5,316 bases of DNA, from NCBI GenBank assembly GCA_026989995.1, contig JALSIO010000128.1, forward strand, positions 1-5,316, read 5' to 3'. Below, piece by piece: positions 5,299 through 5,316 of the stretch; the stretch's first letter is position 1; each line of letters opens with the position of its first letter. The DNA is from Myxococcales bacterium. GTDB lineage: Bacteria; Myxococcota_A; UBA9160; JALSIO01. Under the pieces are notes generated by a model. It saw only the letters and a program-made list of their open reading frames with translations. It searched no databases and was not told the DNA's origin. The translations under genes and the position numbers were made by a program.

Positions 5299-5316
5299 CC
5301 GGTCCGGCAGGACCGG
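5299..5316 (+). terminator. Inverted repeat at the window end, probable terminator stem
   Basis: CCGGTCC-GGCA-GGACCGG is a perfect 7-bp stem with a 4-nt loop, beginning 33 nt after the hydrolase stop. The window ends on its last base, so a following T-run, or an extension of the stem from G5298, cannot be seen. Position and stability fit an intrinsic terminator, or a shared bidirectional one. Confidence 0.4.

Noticed and set aside
1571..5307. Shared 10-mer GCCGGTCCGG at 1571-1580 and 5298-5307 as a dispersed repeat
   Set aside because: It is short, GC-only apart from one T, and each copy belongs to a local inverted repeat. This is expected by chance in this composition.
1..5316. CRISPR arrays, tRNA/rRNA genes, insertion sequences, phage or toxin-antitoxin genes
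   Set aside because: I saw no regularly spaced repeats, cloverleaf-like sequence, transposase motifs or terminal inverted repeats on either strand.

Overview
The window is very GC-rich DNA (about 72-77% in lines counted by hand) with dense, same-strand, tightly packed genes and strong G/C third-position bias. The gene content (a DUF4404 protein, a signal-peptide bufferin precursor with its MNIO maturase, a BolA protein) points to a Gram-negative bacterium, most likely a high-GC Pseudomonadota, Myxococcota or Desulfobacterota-type lineage. The genus cannot be read from this sequence. All six supported genes are on the + strand; the long minus-strand open frames are GC-driven shadows.

Region 1 (1-1495). 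The window opens inside a SNF2/COG0553-family ATPase. The Walker A part is cut off, but the DEAQ box and the whole second helicase lobe are present. A short DUF4404 protein follows. It has no Shine-Dalgarno sequence but has an extended -10-like element placed so that transcription would begin at the ATG, which suggests a leaderless mRNA.

Region 2 (1496-3792) is the most interesting part: a compact three-gene RiPP cassette of the bufferin type. It has a 95-residue secreted, six-cysteine precursor (BufA2-like), a DUF692/MNIO iron enzyme (BufB) and a DUF2063 partner protein (BufC). In the known systems, MNIO enzymes with their DUF2063 partners oxidatively convert precursor cysteines into copper-binding heterocycles, and the product is exported to the periplasm to buffer metal. 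Here the precursor carries two C-x-G-x-N-x-C-K-G units. The maturase seems to lack two histidines I expect in the family, and the maturase and partner genes overlap by ATGA. No DoxX-like membrane gene, ECF sigma gene or metal sensor adjoins the cassette in this window. The 218-nt leader before the precursor gene holds several small hairpins, two of which are mutually exclusive.

Region 3 (3793-5316). A second transcription unit, with its own TGGTATCCT extended -10-like element and a strong ribosome binding site, encodes a BolA/IbaG-family protein. It is translationally coupled (ATGA) to a class C beta-lactamase-like serine hydrolase with Ser-x-x-Lys, Tyr and His-Ser-Gly motifs, probably an esterase. 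The window ends in a perfect 7-bp inverted repeat just after that gene, probably the start of a terminator.
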